A DNA stretch of 64,000 nucleotides from Candidatus Syntrophosphaera thermopropionivorans (GTDB taxonomy: Bacteria > Cloacimonadota > Cloacimonadia > Cloacimonadales > Cloacimonadaceae). The stretch lies in NCBI RefSeq assembly GCF_004353895.1, contig NZ_SMOG01000001.1:62001-126000 (forward strand). Reading direction: 5' to 3'. Shown one piece after another: positions 26,615 to 35,693 of the stretch. A program made the position numbers and the translations under genes. The notes under the pieces were generated by a model. It had not been told where the DNA came from and did no database searches. It worked only from the letters and a program-made list of their open reading frames with translations. Each line of letters starts with the position of its first letter. Positions within the stretch are counted from its first letter, which is position 1.

Positions 26615-27337
26615 ATGACTACCCAAAACAAGAATCGCTAAAGCCAAGTAACGCTGGAGGAGATAGTGAAATCTGGCAGCCAACTTATTCTGCAACATGA
26701 CGAGGGGATGGAGCAACCAGTAGAAGTATTAACCAAGCAATCAGGCACATTTAAGTTAGGGACAACAATGAAGGTAATCGAGATGACCAAGAGTGGCTTT
26801 GATAAAGAGCCTACCAAGCCCGATCCCTATGCTGGTGAATACCACTACAAAAGCTGGTGGAATCAGTTCCGAGAGCCTTGATTGCAGTCAGAGAAGATGA
26901 CCGAAGATGAGATCAAAACCAGAGTCGATGATGCCTGGGAATATTGAGACTACAAGGAGATGATCAGATTGTTGGAAGAGTTGATCTGCAGGATCGAAAA
27001 GAAGCGATAATCAACATCTATCCAGTTCATTAACCCGTTTCTGCTGAGTTTTATCTTTGGCTGGGTTCTATTTGGCGAGGGCAAGAAGCTTGTAGAAAGG
27101 ATTAGTTGTGGTATAGACCTGACTGATCCTGATCATAATAGTGACTCTGTTCACATTGAGTTTAACAACGGTTATATAGAGGAAAACATCGCACTCGTTG
27201 GTCAGGATGATGTGAAGCAGCTCCTGATACTCTTTATCCAGAAGAAAGATGAAAGATATTCAAACTTGACTTGGAGACACCCAAATCCGATTATGGTCAT
27301 AGCCTACAGACCCTACATAGAATGCCCTCTGATATGA
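26615..27337 (+). pseudogene. Decayed protein-coding gene with four in-frame stops
   Basis: One reading frame runs from ATG 26615 to TGA 27335 and reads like protein throughout, but is broken by TAA (26639), TGA (26879), TGA (26945) and TAA (27008). Segments read MTTQNKNR, then SQVTLEEIVKSGSQLILQHD, DPYAGEYHYKSWWNQFREP, LQSEKMTEDEIKTRVDDAWEY, DYKEMIRLLEELICRIEKKR, and finally a 108-residue run with VHIEFNNGYIEENIALVGQD. Codon choice (CTG, ATC, GAG, GTC) is richer in G and C than in neighbours, suggesting foreign origin. I do not recognise the family; a phage or mobile-element origin is plausible but unproven. It could be two adjacent decayed genes in the same frame. Confidence 0.6.
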
Positions 27338-27391
27338 TATGTGGTATGCTGACAGTGTTTCCCAAGTTTTATTATTGATATGCAGAACCCA

Positions 27392-27454
27392 TTTGAAGTT
27401 TTCAGTGATATAAGTTTGAAATTTTCGGTGATACGATTTGAAGTTCACTGATAC
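27392..27454 (+). repeat. Imperfect 22-23-bp tandem repeats
   Basis: Three units: TTTGAAGTTTTCAGTGATAT (27392-27411), TTTGAAATTTTCGGTGATAC (27415-27434) and TTTGAAGTTCACTGATAC (27437-27454). They lie between the decayed gene and the M28 peptidase promoter. They may be transposon-end or operator remnants. Confidence 0.6.
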
Positions 27455-27500
27455 ATTACAATAGATTTAGTTAGGGAAAGTATGTTTAACTATATTTTAA

Positions 27501-27529
27501 TTGACAAATAAGTTTTAGAATATCTAAAT
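27501..27529 (+). promoter_or_regulatory. Putative promoter of the M28 peptidase gene
   Basis: TTGACA (27501-27506), a 17-base spacer and CTAAAT (27524-27529), about 150 bases upstream of the peptidase start. The -35 is perfect and the -10 weak. It is the main signal in the 27455-27675 interval. Confidence 0.4.
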
Positions 27530-27675
27530 AACTCTATGAAGAAAAATAGTTACGGCAAATGGATAAACTGGCTAAAAAACCATATTATTCCGGTGTATGA
27601 CACTTTCCTAACGAGAAGAATAAATCAAATAAAAAGAGGACTTTTTTCGGGTAAATATACTGTATAGGAGAAACA

Positions 27676-30165
27676 ATGAAAAAGACTTGCTTTTTACTGG
27701 CTTTCATTTTAGCAATCTGTTTCCTGTTCGCTCAGTTGTCGGACCCGCAGTCAGATATTTTAGATTTAATTTCCTTGGTGAATGCTGATACTTTAAGAGC
27801 TTATGTTCAACACCTGCAGGATTATCAAACCCGTTATGCTCTGGCAGATAATCATTTAGAGGTTGCAAATTGGTTGAAAGGTCAATTTGAAAGTTATGGT
27901 TTTACCAATACTTGGATGCAGGAATATCAGCATAATAATACTACTCAATATAATGTTATTGCCACTATTCCTGGATATTTATATCCGGATCTTTATATCA
28001 TAGTAGGAGGACATTATGATTCATATTCTGCCAATTCCGATTTTTATGTCTTTGCTCCCGGTGCAGATGATAATGCCAGTGGCACGGCAGGTGTATTAGA
28101 AATTGCCAGGGTGATGATGGCGATAGGATATCAGCCAAAATTTTCCATTCGTTTTATCGCTTTTAGTGCTGAAGAAGGTAATGGTTGGGGTTCTGAAGCG
28201 TATTGCAATTACGCCATCAATGCGAATCAGGAAATAAGAGTGATGCTCAATCTGGATATGATAGCGAATAATTTGCAGACCAGCCAAGAGTTTCGGGTTA
28301 TGCCTTATCAAGGTTCTGAAGAATATAGTTATGAAACAATAAGAATCGCCCAACAATATAGTTCTTATCAACCGGTTTTGGGAGAGACGGATATGGGTTC
28401 CGATAGCGGTATCTTTTCAAAAAACGGCTTTAATGCCGTATTTTTCTTTGAACGCTATCTCAATCCCTATCTCCATAGCAGTGATGATTTGATTGATTAT
28501 CTGGATTTTCAGTATGCCAGTGAAATAGTTCGGGCAGCTACTGCTGCTACTGTTATATTTGCTAATCAGCCCTTTCCGGTGAATAATATTCAAGTTTATA
28601 ATCCCGGAACAGGAAACTCTTTACTGGCGATATGGGATAGTTCTTCCGATCCGGAAGTAACTAAATATGCAGTGTATTATGGAACAGAAATCGATTCAAT
28701 GACTTTTTGGCAATATATAAATGAAAACCAATGTATTATTAGCGGACTTGAGGAAGGGCAATCTTATTACATAGCTGTTTGTAATGTAAATGATGACGGC
28801 TTAACAAGTATCCGTAAATATGGAAGCGGCACACCTTTTTCGGTTCCTGCAGCGCCAAATTTAATTGCCGATTTTCCAGATAGACATTCTATAACTATTA
28901 CTTGGCAACCCAATTCGGAATTGGATATAGCAAGCTATAGTATCTATCGTTCTCTGGGTTCAAACACAACGGAAACAATGATTGCTACTGTTCCTGTCCC
29001 TGATACTTCTTATACCGATACGGATGTAAAAAGTAATGAGGAATATTATTACTATCGCCTTACTGCCAATGATTCGGAGGGAAATCAAAGTCCCTTCTCT
29101 TCACCTTTGGCAAGTAGAATGGTTTCCTTGGATAGAGGTATTTATGTGATAGACGAGAGCAAGAATTTCAGCGGGACAACTCCTTTTCAACCGACTGATG
29201 AGGCAGTAGATAATTTTTACAATGATCTTTTAAAGAATTATGAAAAGGTCTCCCTATTGGACCTGGAAGAACAAACCGGAACCCTGAAATTGGCAGATAT
29301 CGGTATCTATTCATCTATTTTGTGGCATGGCAATGATATTGGCGATAATACCTATCCTTACGAAATTCGTGATATTCTAGGGGAATATATTCGGTTGGGA
29401 GGAAATATATTTTTCACTGTCTATTATCCGAGTAAGGCATTTGAATTGATTGCGGGATATCCGGCATCCTTTTCTGAAGACAGTTTTATCAATGAGGTTT
29501 TGGGCATCGGAGGAGTAAATTACAATGTGCAGAGCCGTTTTAAATATGCAATTCCTAACAATGAAAATTATCCTGCTCTCCAAGTTGACAGTTTAAAAAC
29601 CATATCCTCCTGGCATAGTCATATCTTTGGCGTGGAGGGAATGGAACCGGTAAATCCGGAAGAGAGTATTTATCTGTATGGTTCCGATTATAGCCCAGAA
29701 AGCAACCAGGGCACCTTAAACGGAAAAAGTGTAGGTATTCATCGCTACTATGGAGAAGGTCAGGTATTATGTTTAAGTTTCCCTCTCTACAATATGCAGG
29801 CGTCATCTGCCCAAGATTTGATTGATTATGTCTTTACTAACCTTTTTCAGGAATCGACCAAACCTGATATTCCAATACCACCAGTAACAGGACTTAGATT
29901 ATTGCCAAATTATCCTAATCCCTTTGTAAATGAAACAACTTTCACTGTGATAAATGCCGATCCAGAAAAGTTAATGAATATTAAAATCTACAACCTTAAA
30001 GGACAGGTAGTTCAAACTATTTTTAATGGATATCCTCTTCAGGATATGCAATTTACTTGGAATGGCAAAGATACTACAGAAAGAAACACAAGCTCTGGAA
30101 TTTACTTCGTGAAAGTATCCTCAGGTAAAGAGAAAGTAATTGCTAAAATAATCAAAATAAAATAA
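27676..30165 (+). CDS. Secreted M28-family zinc peptidase with FN3 domains and C-terminal sorting domain
   Basis: An 829-residue extracellular aminopeptidase-like enzyme. The signal peptide is about 1-19. The M28 domain (about 40-300) shows IIVGGHYDSYS with the first metal His, APGADDNASGTAGVLE with the bridging Asp, AFSAEEGNGWGSEA with the catalytic and metal Glu pair, LNLDMIANN, and ERYLNPYLHSSDD with the last His. Two FN3-like domains follow (about 310-480), then a domain of unknown type. A C-terminal FlgD/T9SS-type domain begins LLPNYPNPFVNETTFTV and ends GIYFVKVSSGKEKVIAKIIK. The ribosome site AGGAG is good. It sits alone within a decayed island. Confidence 0.9.
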   Translation: MKKTCFLLAFILAICFLFAQLSDPQSDILDLISLVNADTLRAYVQHLQDYQTRYALADNHLEVANWLKGQFESYGFTNTWMQEYQHNNTTQYNVIATIPGYLYPDLYIIVGGHYDSYSANSDFYVFAPGADDNASGTAGVLEIARVMMAIGYQPKFSIRFIAFSAEEGNGWGSEAYCNYAINANQEIRVMLNLDMIANNLQTSQEFRVMPYQGSEEYSYETIRIAQQYSSYQPVLGETDMGSDSGIFSKNGFNAVFFFERYLNPYLHSSDDLIDYLDFQYASEIVRAATAATVIFANQPFPVNNIQVYNPGTGNSLLAIWDSSSDPEVTKYAVYYGTEIDSMTFWQYINENQCIISGLEEGQSYYIAVCNVNDDGLTSIRKYGSGTPFSVPAAPNLIADFPDRHSITITWQPNSELDIASYSIYRSLGSNTTETMIATVPVPDTSYTDTDVKSNEEYYYYRLTANDSEGNQSPFSSPLASRMVSLDRGIYVIDESKNFSGTTPFQPTDEAVDNFYNDLLKNYEKVSLLDLEEQTGTLKLADIGIYSSILWHGNDIGDNTYPYEIRDILGEYIRLGGNIFFTVYYPSKAFELIAGYPASFSEDSFINEVLGIGGVNYNVQSRFKYAIPNNENYPALQVDSLKTISSWHSHIFGVEGMEPVNPEESIYLYGSDYSPESNQGTLNGKSVGIHRYYGEGQVLCLSFPLYNMQASSAQDLIDYVFTNLFQESTKPDIPIPPVTGLRLLPNYPNPFVNETTFTVINADPEKLMNIKIYNLKGQVVQTIFNGYPLQDMQFTWNGKDTTERNTSSGIYFVKVSSGKEKVIAKIIKIK

Positions 30166-30268
30166 TTACCCTCACCAACAACCACCAATTACATTTCTTA
30201 AACTTTTCCCTAAAGTTTCTTTAGTCCCGTTAAGGAAGTGTTAGAGGATCTCCTAAGAGATCTATGCG

Positions 30269-30478
30269 TTCTCACTGTGGTGTCCTAAATAAGTTGACAC
30301 AAAATACATTAAAGGAGTTATAGAAATGAAGACAAAATTTGATAGAATCGTGATACTTCCAAAAAAGTCCAAAAACCACTGTGATACAGTCTAAAGCCAG
30401 TCCTATCTAAATCTGCACCCTATAAACCATTAAGACCTCTGTGACACATGATATCAATTTGAAAATTTGGGTGAGAAC
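30269..30478 (+). mobile_element. Possible decayed insertion-element remnant
   Basis: An 8-bp inverted pair GTTCTCAC (30269-30276) and GTGAGAAC (30471-30478) bounds 210 bases. Just inside lies TGTCCTAAATAAGTTGACAC, reminiscent of the ends of IS3/IS481-type elements. It is followed by AAAGGAG and an ATG at 30326 opening a frame of only 22 codons (MKTKFDRIVILPKKSKNHCD). This looks like the truncated promoter and start of a transposase gene. No transposase domain remains, so the call is tentative. Confidence 0.35.
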
Positions 30479-30546
30479 TTATAATTAACTCTATTCTTTA
30501 TATTCCACTGCAAATTATTTAATTACTCCCTCTAAATAAATAATAA

Positions 30547-30623
30547 ATGTCCAGGTTATGTAGAGTTTATGTCCAGCTTATGTCCAACTCATGTCCAGCT
30601 CATGTCCGAAAGTGGACATAAGT
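30547..30623 (+). repeat. Six 11-bp direct repeats plus an inverted unit (array 2)
   Basis: Units begin at 30547, 30558, 30569, 30580, 30591 and 30602. They read ATGTCCAGGTT, ATGTAGAGTTT, ATGTCCAGCTT, ATGTCCAACTC, ATGTCCAGCTC and ATGTCCGAAAG. The last unit forms ATGTCC-GAAAGT-GGACAT (30602-30619) with an inverted unit. The period is exactly 11 bases and not a multiple of three, so this is not coding. It lies about 365 bases before comEC. Confidence 0.85.
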
Positions 30624-30986
30624 TACCTATAAGGTAGATTTTAATTAGCTAATAAAAGTGAGGATGTAGTAAGTCTTTAGTAATAATATATTTAGTGTAC
30701 TATCAAAATAGATATAATAATATATATTTTCAAATATGATTGTTAAGACATAATGAGGCAATTTTCCTAATTGGATTTATAATGCAGATCGCAAATTTTA
30801 TTGACAGATTATAATAAGAAATAAAATTAAATTAAAATTATCAAACTTTAGGAAAGAGAAAGAACATCTATGAGGATAAGTAAATGTTTTATTTCTTTAA
30901 CATACAGAGAGATAACTTTTTAGGTGCAGTTCTGAAATGGATTTTTTGATAGGTTATTTTACAATTGTTTTTGGGATTAAATAGAA

Positions 30987-33242
30987 ATGCTTCAGCATGA
31001 AAAACCTGCACCTCTATTACTTCCTGTTATTTTGTGGTGTGTAGGTATTGCTTTATCCCGGGCAATAGCTATTCCCTTTATCTGGCAAGCAATTATAGCT
31101 CTGGTAATTTTTATCCTGGCTATTTTTTTAAAATCTGCGCGTATATATCTGATACTTGGAATTTGTCTGCTTTTAGGTGGAATGCGATGGACAATTGCTC
31201 AGCAACCTTCTGTTTTAGAAGAAGTATTTAAAACCAGGTCTCATATCCAGCAAGATTCAAGATTTTTAGTTACCAATTTAATATCATCCAAAACTAATCT
31301 CTATAAGATAAGATTAGATGAAGTTGCTGGAATTAGGATAAGGGAAAAGCTACTTTTATGCAGCGATTATAAATTAACCCCAGGACAGGAATATTCAGCA
31401 TTATTGGAAATCATTCCAGCACAAAGTGATGATGTTTTAGATATGTATCCCTCTCTTCCTCGTGCTTATATCAGGCAAAGTTTAAAATTGGAAAAAACAA
31501 CTAAGTCTATATTCCCTATAGCATTATGGCGGACAAAATTGCTTGCTAACCTGGAAAATAAATTGGGAGATGAAGCTGAGTTCGCTAAAGCATTACTTTT
31601 TTCGGATACTTCTGCTAAAGGTAAATACCGGGATGATTTAACCAGAAGTGGAATGATTCATTTGATAGTAGTTAGTGGATTGCATATCTGGTTTATTTAT
31701 GCAGTATGTATGATATTTTTGCGTGCTTTCTTTCCACCAAAAATTGCGGAAACTGTCTTTCTCATTTTGATAATCTTTTACGCTGCATTAAATTACTGGG
31801 CACCACCAGTTTTACGTTCTATTTTGATGATAGGCTTGATGATAATTGCACGCTGGAGAAATATTCCTCTTGGTGGTGCACAACTTCTGGCATTAAGTTT
31901 GTTAATAATTACTGCTATAAATCCTGAACAATTATTTGATATAGGATTACAGCTTTCTTTTCTTTGTGTGGGTGTGATAATACTTGGTCTACCGCACATT
32001 GAATGGATAAAAGAAAAGGATTTACCAGCAGCGAATATACGCAATAAAATGAATGGATTCTTTAATTTATTGCTAATGAATCTGGTTGTTGGTCTGTCGG
32101 TAATGCCTTTAACTCTTTATTATTTTGGCACTGCTTCGCTAAATGGTATAATTGGTAATATATTAGGAATTCCTCTTTCTGGAGTTATTTTAATATTAAG
32201 TTTTCTTATTCTAATGATTCCGGCAGGAAATATACTTTCTGCTTCCCTGATTAATTCCTATCGTTTTTTCCTTTATATCTTTAATCGGTGGACTGAGTTT
32301 GTTGCCAGTATGCCTTTCTATCTGCAAAATCGCTGGATTACAGGATTACAATTAGCTGGATGTATACTTTTAGTTATTGGTGGACTTTCTATGCTCAAAA
32401 AACTGGAAATACGCTGGCAAAAACTTGTTATCTGTTTATTTGGTATAGCATTAATCATTATTCCTCAATTACATCATTCAGCAGATAGAGGTATCTATAT
32501 TTTCAATTGTGGCACTGGAGATTGTATCTTAGTCTCTCTGAATGAAGGACAAAAGATTATGATTGATACGGGACCACACTACAGAACTTCAGATCAAAGC
32601 TGGGCTTCACAAAAGTTGCTACCCTGGCTGAATCATAAAAATATAAAAGAGATAGATTGGCTCATTTTAACTCATTTGGATTCTGACCATTCTGGTGGTT
32701 TTCCTGATATAGTAAGTAGTTTAAAAGTAAAGAATATTGCTGTAACCGATGAAACTATGTCAGATGAACGATGGAAAGAATGGGAAAAATCTGTTCTTTT
32801 GAATAAGGCTACCATTCATTGCATTGAAGATACCATCAGTTACAGAATTGGAGAGGCAAAACTGAAGTTTTTACATCCTGCTAAATACTATTATCCTGCC
32901 ACTTCCAATAGTTCTTCCCTGATAGTAAGATTGGATTACCAGGGTAAGCGATATCTTTTTACTGGAGATGCTGATATCAATGCAGAATATTATATGTTGG
33001 AACATTATCCAGAAGAACTTAAGGCTGACTATTTAAAAGCGGCACACCATGGGAGCAAAAGTTCCAGCAGTAGAGAATTTATCAGAGCTGTTCTTCCCGA
33101 AGAAGTTTGGATTTCTGTTAGTCGTAGAAATCAATGGAATTTCCCTCATCCAGAACCGATGCACAATTTCCAGCTTTATGCCCAGAGAATTCTTAGCACT
33201 GCTGATGGGACTATCTATCATCCATTTACACAAAAAGATTGA
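30987..33242 (+). CDS. comEC: DNA internalization protein ComEC/Rec2
   Basis: Inner-membrane channel for uptake of single-stranded DNA in natural transformation. A 751-residue protein with N-terminal membrane spans, an OB-like region, and a central Competence domain with SGMIHLIVVSGLHIWFIYAV near 215 and many spans to about 480. A C-terminal metallo-beta-lactamase domain has LILTHLDSDHSGGFPDIV near 560, FTGDADINAE near 656 and KAAHHGSKSSSS near 682. All parts are intact, so competence is possible, but no other com genes are visible. No clear Shine-Dalgarno sequence precedes the ATG. Confidence 0.94.
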   Translation: MLQHEKPAPLLLPVILWCVGIALSRAIAIPFIWQAIIALVIFILAIFLKSARIYLILGICLLLGGMRWTIAQQPSVLEEVFKTRSHIQQDSRFLVTNLISSKTNLYKIRLDEVAGIRIREKLLLCSDYKLTPGQEYSALLEIIPAQSDDVLDMYPSLPRAYIRQSLKLEKTTKSIFPIALWRTKLLANLENKLGDEAEFAKALLFSDTSAKGKYRDDLTRSGMIHLIVVSGLHIWFIYAVCMIFLRAFFPPKIAETVFLILIIFYAALNYWAPPVLRSILMIGLMIIARWRNIPLGGAQLLALSLLIITAINPEQLFDIGLQLSFLCVGVIILGLPHIEWIKEKDLPAANIRNKMNGFFNLLLMNLVVGLSVMPLTLYYFGTASLNGIIGNILGIPLSGVILILSFLILMIPAGNILSASLINSYRFFLYIFNRWTEFVASMPFYLQNRWITGLQLAGCILLVIGGLSMLKKLEIRWQKLVICLFGIALIIIPQLHHSADRGIYIFNCGTGDCILVSLNEGQKIMIDTGPHYRTSDQSWASQKLLPWLNHKNIKEIDWLILTHLDSDHSGGFPDIVSSLKVKNIAVTDETMSDERWKEWEKSVLLNKATIHCIEDTISYRIGEAKLKFLHPAKYYYPATSNSSSLIVRLDYQGKRYLFTGDADINAEYYMLEHYPEELKADYLKAAHHGSKSSSSREFIRAVLPEEVWISVSRRNQWNFPHPEPMHNFQLYAQRILSTADGTIYHPFTQKD

Positions 33243-33301
33243 CAGCTGAGTGAAATCAAAACATAAAGTAATTTAATAACTTAGAGAGGAGATTGAATTT
33301 T

Positions 33302-34903
33302 ATGCTTACTCAGATGGAAGAAGTTTTGGGTGTCCCTCAGATACTGGATATGATTGAAGCGGAAGGTGAATTTCTTAAATCAGTTAAGAAGGATAATTTA
33401 ACCGGATATTCTGAAGATTTATACGATAACTATTACTTACCCATACATTATAAATATTTAGAACAAACTATGGAACAGCTCGCTGCAGATAAATCAAAAT
33501 TGAAGACCTTGCTGGAACTCTTGGCGGCTATTCCTAATTTAGAGTTTCCCATACATAAAAATATTAAAATTTTAACCGTCCATCAATTATATGAAATAAA
33601 AGAATATGTTTATTACTATAATCAATTATACTATTTTTTGGAAAAGCAAAAGTGGCTGGATCTCTTTGATAATTTAAAGGATCTTACCGAATTTTTTGAG
33701 ATACTTGACCCTGAAGGATTTGGGTTACCTATATTTGTTATTTCCTCTGCTTATTCTGATGAAATAGGGGATATTTTAAATAAGCAATTGAAATTGTTGC
33801 AAGAACTAAAAGAATCTTATAATCAGCTTCTGGAAAGAGCCAAAAAGGAATTGCAAATTCCCTATCTTAAAGATAGTTTTACCGTTTCGCGAAGTGAAAC
33901 GGAATTGGCTGACCGCATAATTCACTCTCCCTATTTTGTTCTAACTGCTGAAAATGTAGCAAATTATAGTTTTGCTTTAGCGGATGATGAACATTGTCTG
34001 GAACTTAAAAAGAAAATAAGTAATCTCCAGGAAAAATTAGAAGCAGAAGAACGCTATGTATTACAAGAGCTGACTGATATTTACAGGGAATGGGAAAGCG
34101 ATATCTTTTTAAGCTGGTTATCTTTAAGAAGGGGTGCATGGAAAATTCTGTTGAGCAACTTTGCTTTTAAGTATAACTGTTGTATACCAGTTGTTTGGCG
34201 GAAGAAAGCAATTATAATTAAGAAAGCAATTAATCTTCCTCTAAAACAACATCTGGAAAGTATGGGCAGAAAATATCAACCTATAGATTATGAATTTAGC
34301 GGTTCTGTCTCTCTTCTAACTGGTCCTAATATGGGAGGGAAAACTACTGTTTTAAAAACCATAGGTCAGTTTTGCACTTTGCTTCACTATGGTATTCCTC
34401 TTCCCTGCGAATCTGCAGAATTACCCATATTTAAGCACATCTGGTATAATCAATCAGAGACAGATAATAACGCTGATTTAAGTAGTTTTGGAAGGGAAGT
34501 GGTATCTTTCACTCAGGCTATACAGCAGTCTGGGACAAATCTCTTTCTTTTAGATGAATTTGCTCGTGGTACTAATCCTACTGAAGGTGAGCTTTTGGTC
34601 TCTGCAGTATTGCAATATCTTGCCACTACAAAAAATATGAGTATCGCCGCAACGCATTTTACCGCACCAACAATGCTTCCCAAGGTTACTCAATATAGTA
34701 TAGCAGGATTGGATTTGGATAAAATTAAAGCTCAAAATCCTAAGGATGCAAACGAGAGACTAAAAATTCTTAATGAAGCTATGGATTACAGCATTAAGCG
34801 TTTGAAAAAGAATGAAGCTCCACCTCTAAATGCCATAAATGTAGCAAGAATCCTTGGAATGCCGGAAGAAGTTTTAAAATATACTGAGATTAAAGAAAAA
34901 TGA
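33302..34903 (+). CDS. MutS-family ATPase lacking the mismatch-recognition domain
   Basis: A 533-residue protein from ATG 33302, with GAGGAG ten bases upstream; a TTG at 33293 is less likely. The C-terminal ABC-type ATPase is complete: GPNMGGKTTVLKTIGQF (Walker A), SSFGREVVSFTQAI (signature region), LFLLDEFARGTNPTEGE (Walker B) and AATHFTAPTML. The N-terminal half is helical, like the MutS lever/clamp domain III. There is no MutS domain I, no C-terminal Smr nuclease and no MutS2-length coiled coil. Similar short MutS relatives (KamC type) occur in lysine-fermentation clusters, but no kam genes are here. It overlaps the following ThrE-type gene by four bases. Confidence 0.85.
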   Translation: MLTQMEEVLGVPQILDMIEAEGEFLKSVKKDNLTGYSEDLYDNYYLPIHYKYLEQTMEQLAADKSKLKTLLELLAAIPNLEFPIHKNIKILTVHQLYEIKEYVYYYNQLYYFLEKQKWLDLFDNLKDLTEFFEILDPEGFGLPIFVISSAYSDEIGDILNKQLKLLQELKESYNQLLERAKKELQIPYLKDSFTVSRSETELADRIIHSPYFVLTAENVANYSFALADDEHCLELKKKISNLQEKLEAEERYVLQELTDIYREWESDIFLSWLSLRRGAWKILLSNFAFKYNCCIPVVWRKKAIIIKKAINLPLKQHLESMGRKYQPIDYEFSGSVSLLTGPNMGGKTTVLKTIGQFCTLLHYGIPLPCESAELPIFKHIWYNQSETDNNADLSSFGREVVSFTQAIQQSGTNLFLLDEFARGTNPTEGELLVSAVLQYLATTKNMSIAATHFTAPTMLPKVTQYSIAGLDLDKIKAQNPKDANERLKILNEAMDYSIKRLKKNEAPPLNAINVARILGMPEEVLKYTEIKEK

Positions 34904-35691
34904 ATCGCATAACCAGCACGGAAGCTTTAGAAATTAGTATGGAAATAGGCAGGATTTTGCTGCAGAATGGTTCTACGGCTAATAGAGTGGAACTTATGAT
35001 GTGCAAAGTCTGCAGTATTTTTGGATATCCTGAAACCGAAGCCTATGTTACACCAACAGGGATTTTTCTTACCGTTTCAGATGGTAAAGAAATTTTTACT
35101 ACCAGTATAAAAAGAATAGAAAACAGACAAACAGATCTGGGGAAAATAACCAAAATTAGTCATCTGGTATACGATATGGAAAGGCAATACTGTAAAGAAG
35201 GAGTTTGCTACTGGAATGCGGATAAATTTAGGGAAGAACTAAAACACATAGAAAATGAAAAAACTTGGCCTGACTGGTTTAAAATTCTTTGTGGAGGTTT
35301 AACCAGTGGATGTTTCTGCTTATTATTTGGAGGTAGTTGGCTTGAATTTGCCGTTGCTTATGCTGTTGGCGTGCTGGTAAGTTTATCATTAAAACTTCTG
35401 GGGAATTTAAAACTAAATAACTTTCTCCTCCATATTCTGGGAGCTGCTTTAATCGTAGTTTTTGCTAAAGTGCTGGATATATGGGTTCCCTATATAAAAT
35501 TGGATAACATAATTATTGGTGGAATTATGCTCTTAGTCCCTGGATTAAGTTTTGTTAATGCCATTCGTGACACTATGAGCGGAGATTTGGTCTCTGGAAC
35601 TGCAAGAGGTGTGGAAGCTATATTTTTAGCTATTGCTATTGCTGCAGGTAGTGGTATTATGCTAAAACTCTTTGAACTGTGGGGTATGTGA
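34900..35691 (+). CDS. ThrE-type exporter, N-terminal half (DUF1212)
   Basis: A 263-residue protein. The first 110 residues are soluble and match the ThrE/DUF1212 signature: EALEISMEIGRILLQNGSTANRVE, then VTPTGIFLTVSDG and IKRIENRQTDLGKI. Five hydrophobic segments follow (about 125-263) with IIIGGIMLLVPGLSFVNAIRD, typical of the family. In split ThrE systems this protein works with a small DUF3815 membrane protein, which is the next gene. A threonine/serine or related export role is from family knowledge only. Confidence 0.85.
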   Translation: MNRITSTEALEISMEIGRILLQNGSTANRVELMMCKVCSIFGYPETEAYVTPTGIFLTVSDGKEIFTTSIKRIENRQTDLGKITKISHLVYDMERQYCKEGVCYWNADKFREELKHIENEKTWPDWFKILCGGLTSGCFCLLFGGSWLEFAVAYAVGVLVSLSLKLLGNLKLNNFLLHILGAALIVVFAKVLDIWVPYIKLDNIIIGGIMLLVPGLSFVNAIRDTMSGDLVSGTARGVEAIFLAIAIAAGSGIMLKLFELWGM

Positions 35692-35693
35692 AA

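Larger units (their letters stand above)
26350..30276 (+). repeat. 14-bp direct repeats bounding the accessory island
   Basis: TATGCGTTCTCACT occurs at 26350-26363 and 30263-30276, both in non-coding sequence, enclosing the decayed gene and the M28 peptidase. They could be traces of insertion or recombination. A 14-bp match can arise by chance in 64 kb, so confidence is limited. Confidence 0.35.
30166..30986. other. Large gene-free region between the M28 peptidase and comEC
   Basis: It holds remnants of an insertion-like element (30269-30478) and the 11-bp array (30547-30623). A TTGACA at 30801-30806 is the best -35 for comEC, but no -10 is clear. No supported gene. Confidence 0.55.

Noticed and set aside
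26486-26716. 76-residue minus-strand frame
   Set aside because: It is antisense to the decayed plus-strand frame, has no ribosome site and reads as a hydrophobic shadow.
26615-27337. Possible TGA-as-tryptophan recoding
   Set aside because: Two TAA stops in the same frame cannot be explained by TGA recoding, and all other genes here end normally at TGA as well as TAA and TAG. Decay is simpler.
27260-27448. 62-residue minus-strand frame
   Set aside because: It overlaps the end of the decayed gene and is built largely of the 22-bp tandem repeats.
27392-30623. CRISPR array
   Set aside because: The repeats here are 11 or about 22 bases, directly adjacent and without unique spacers, so they are not CRISPR.
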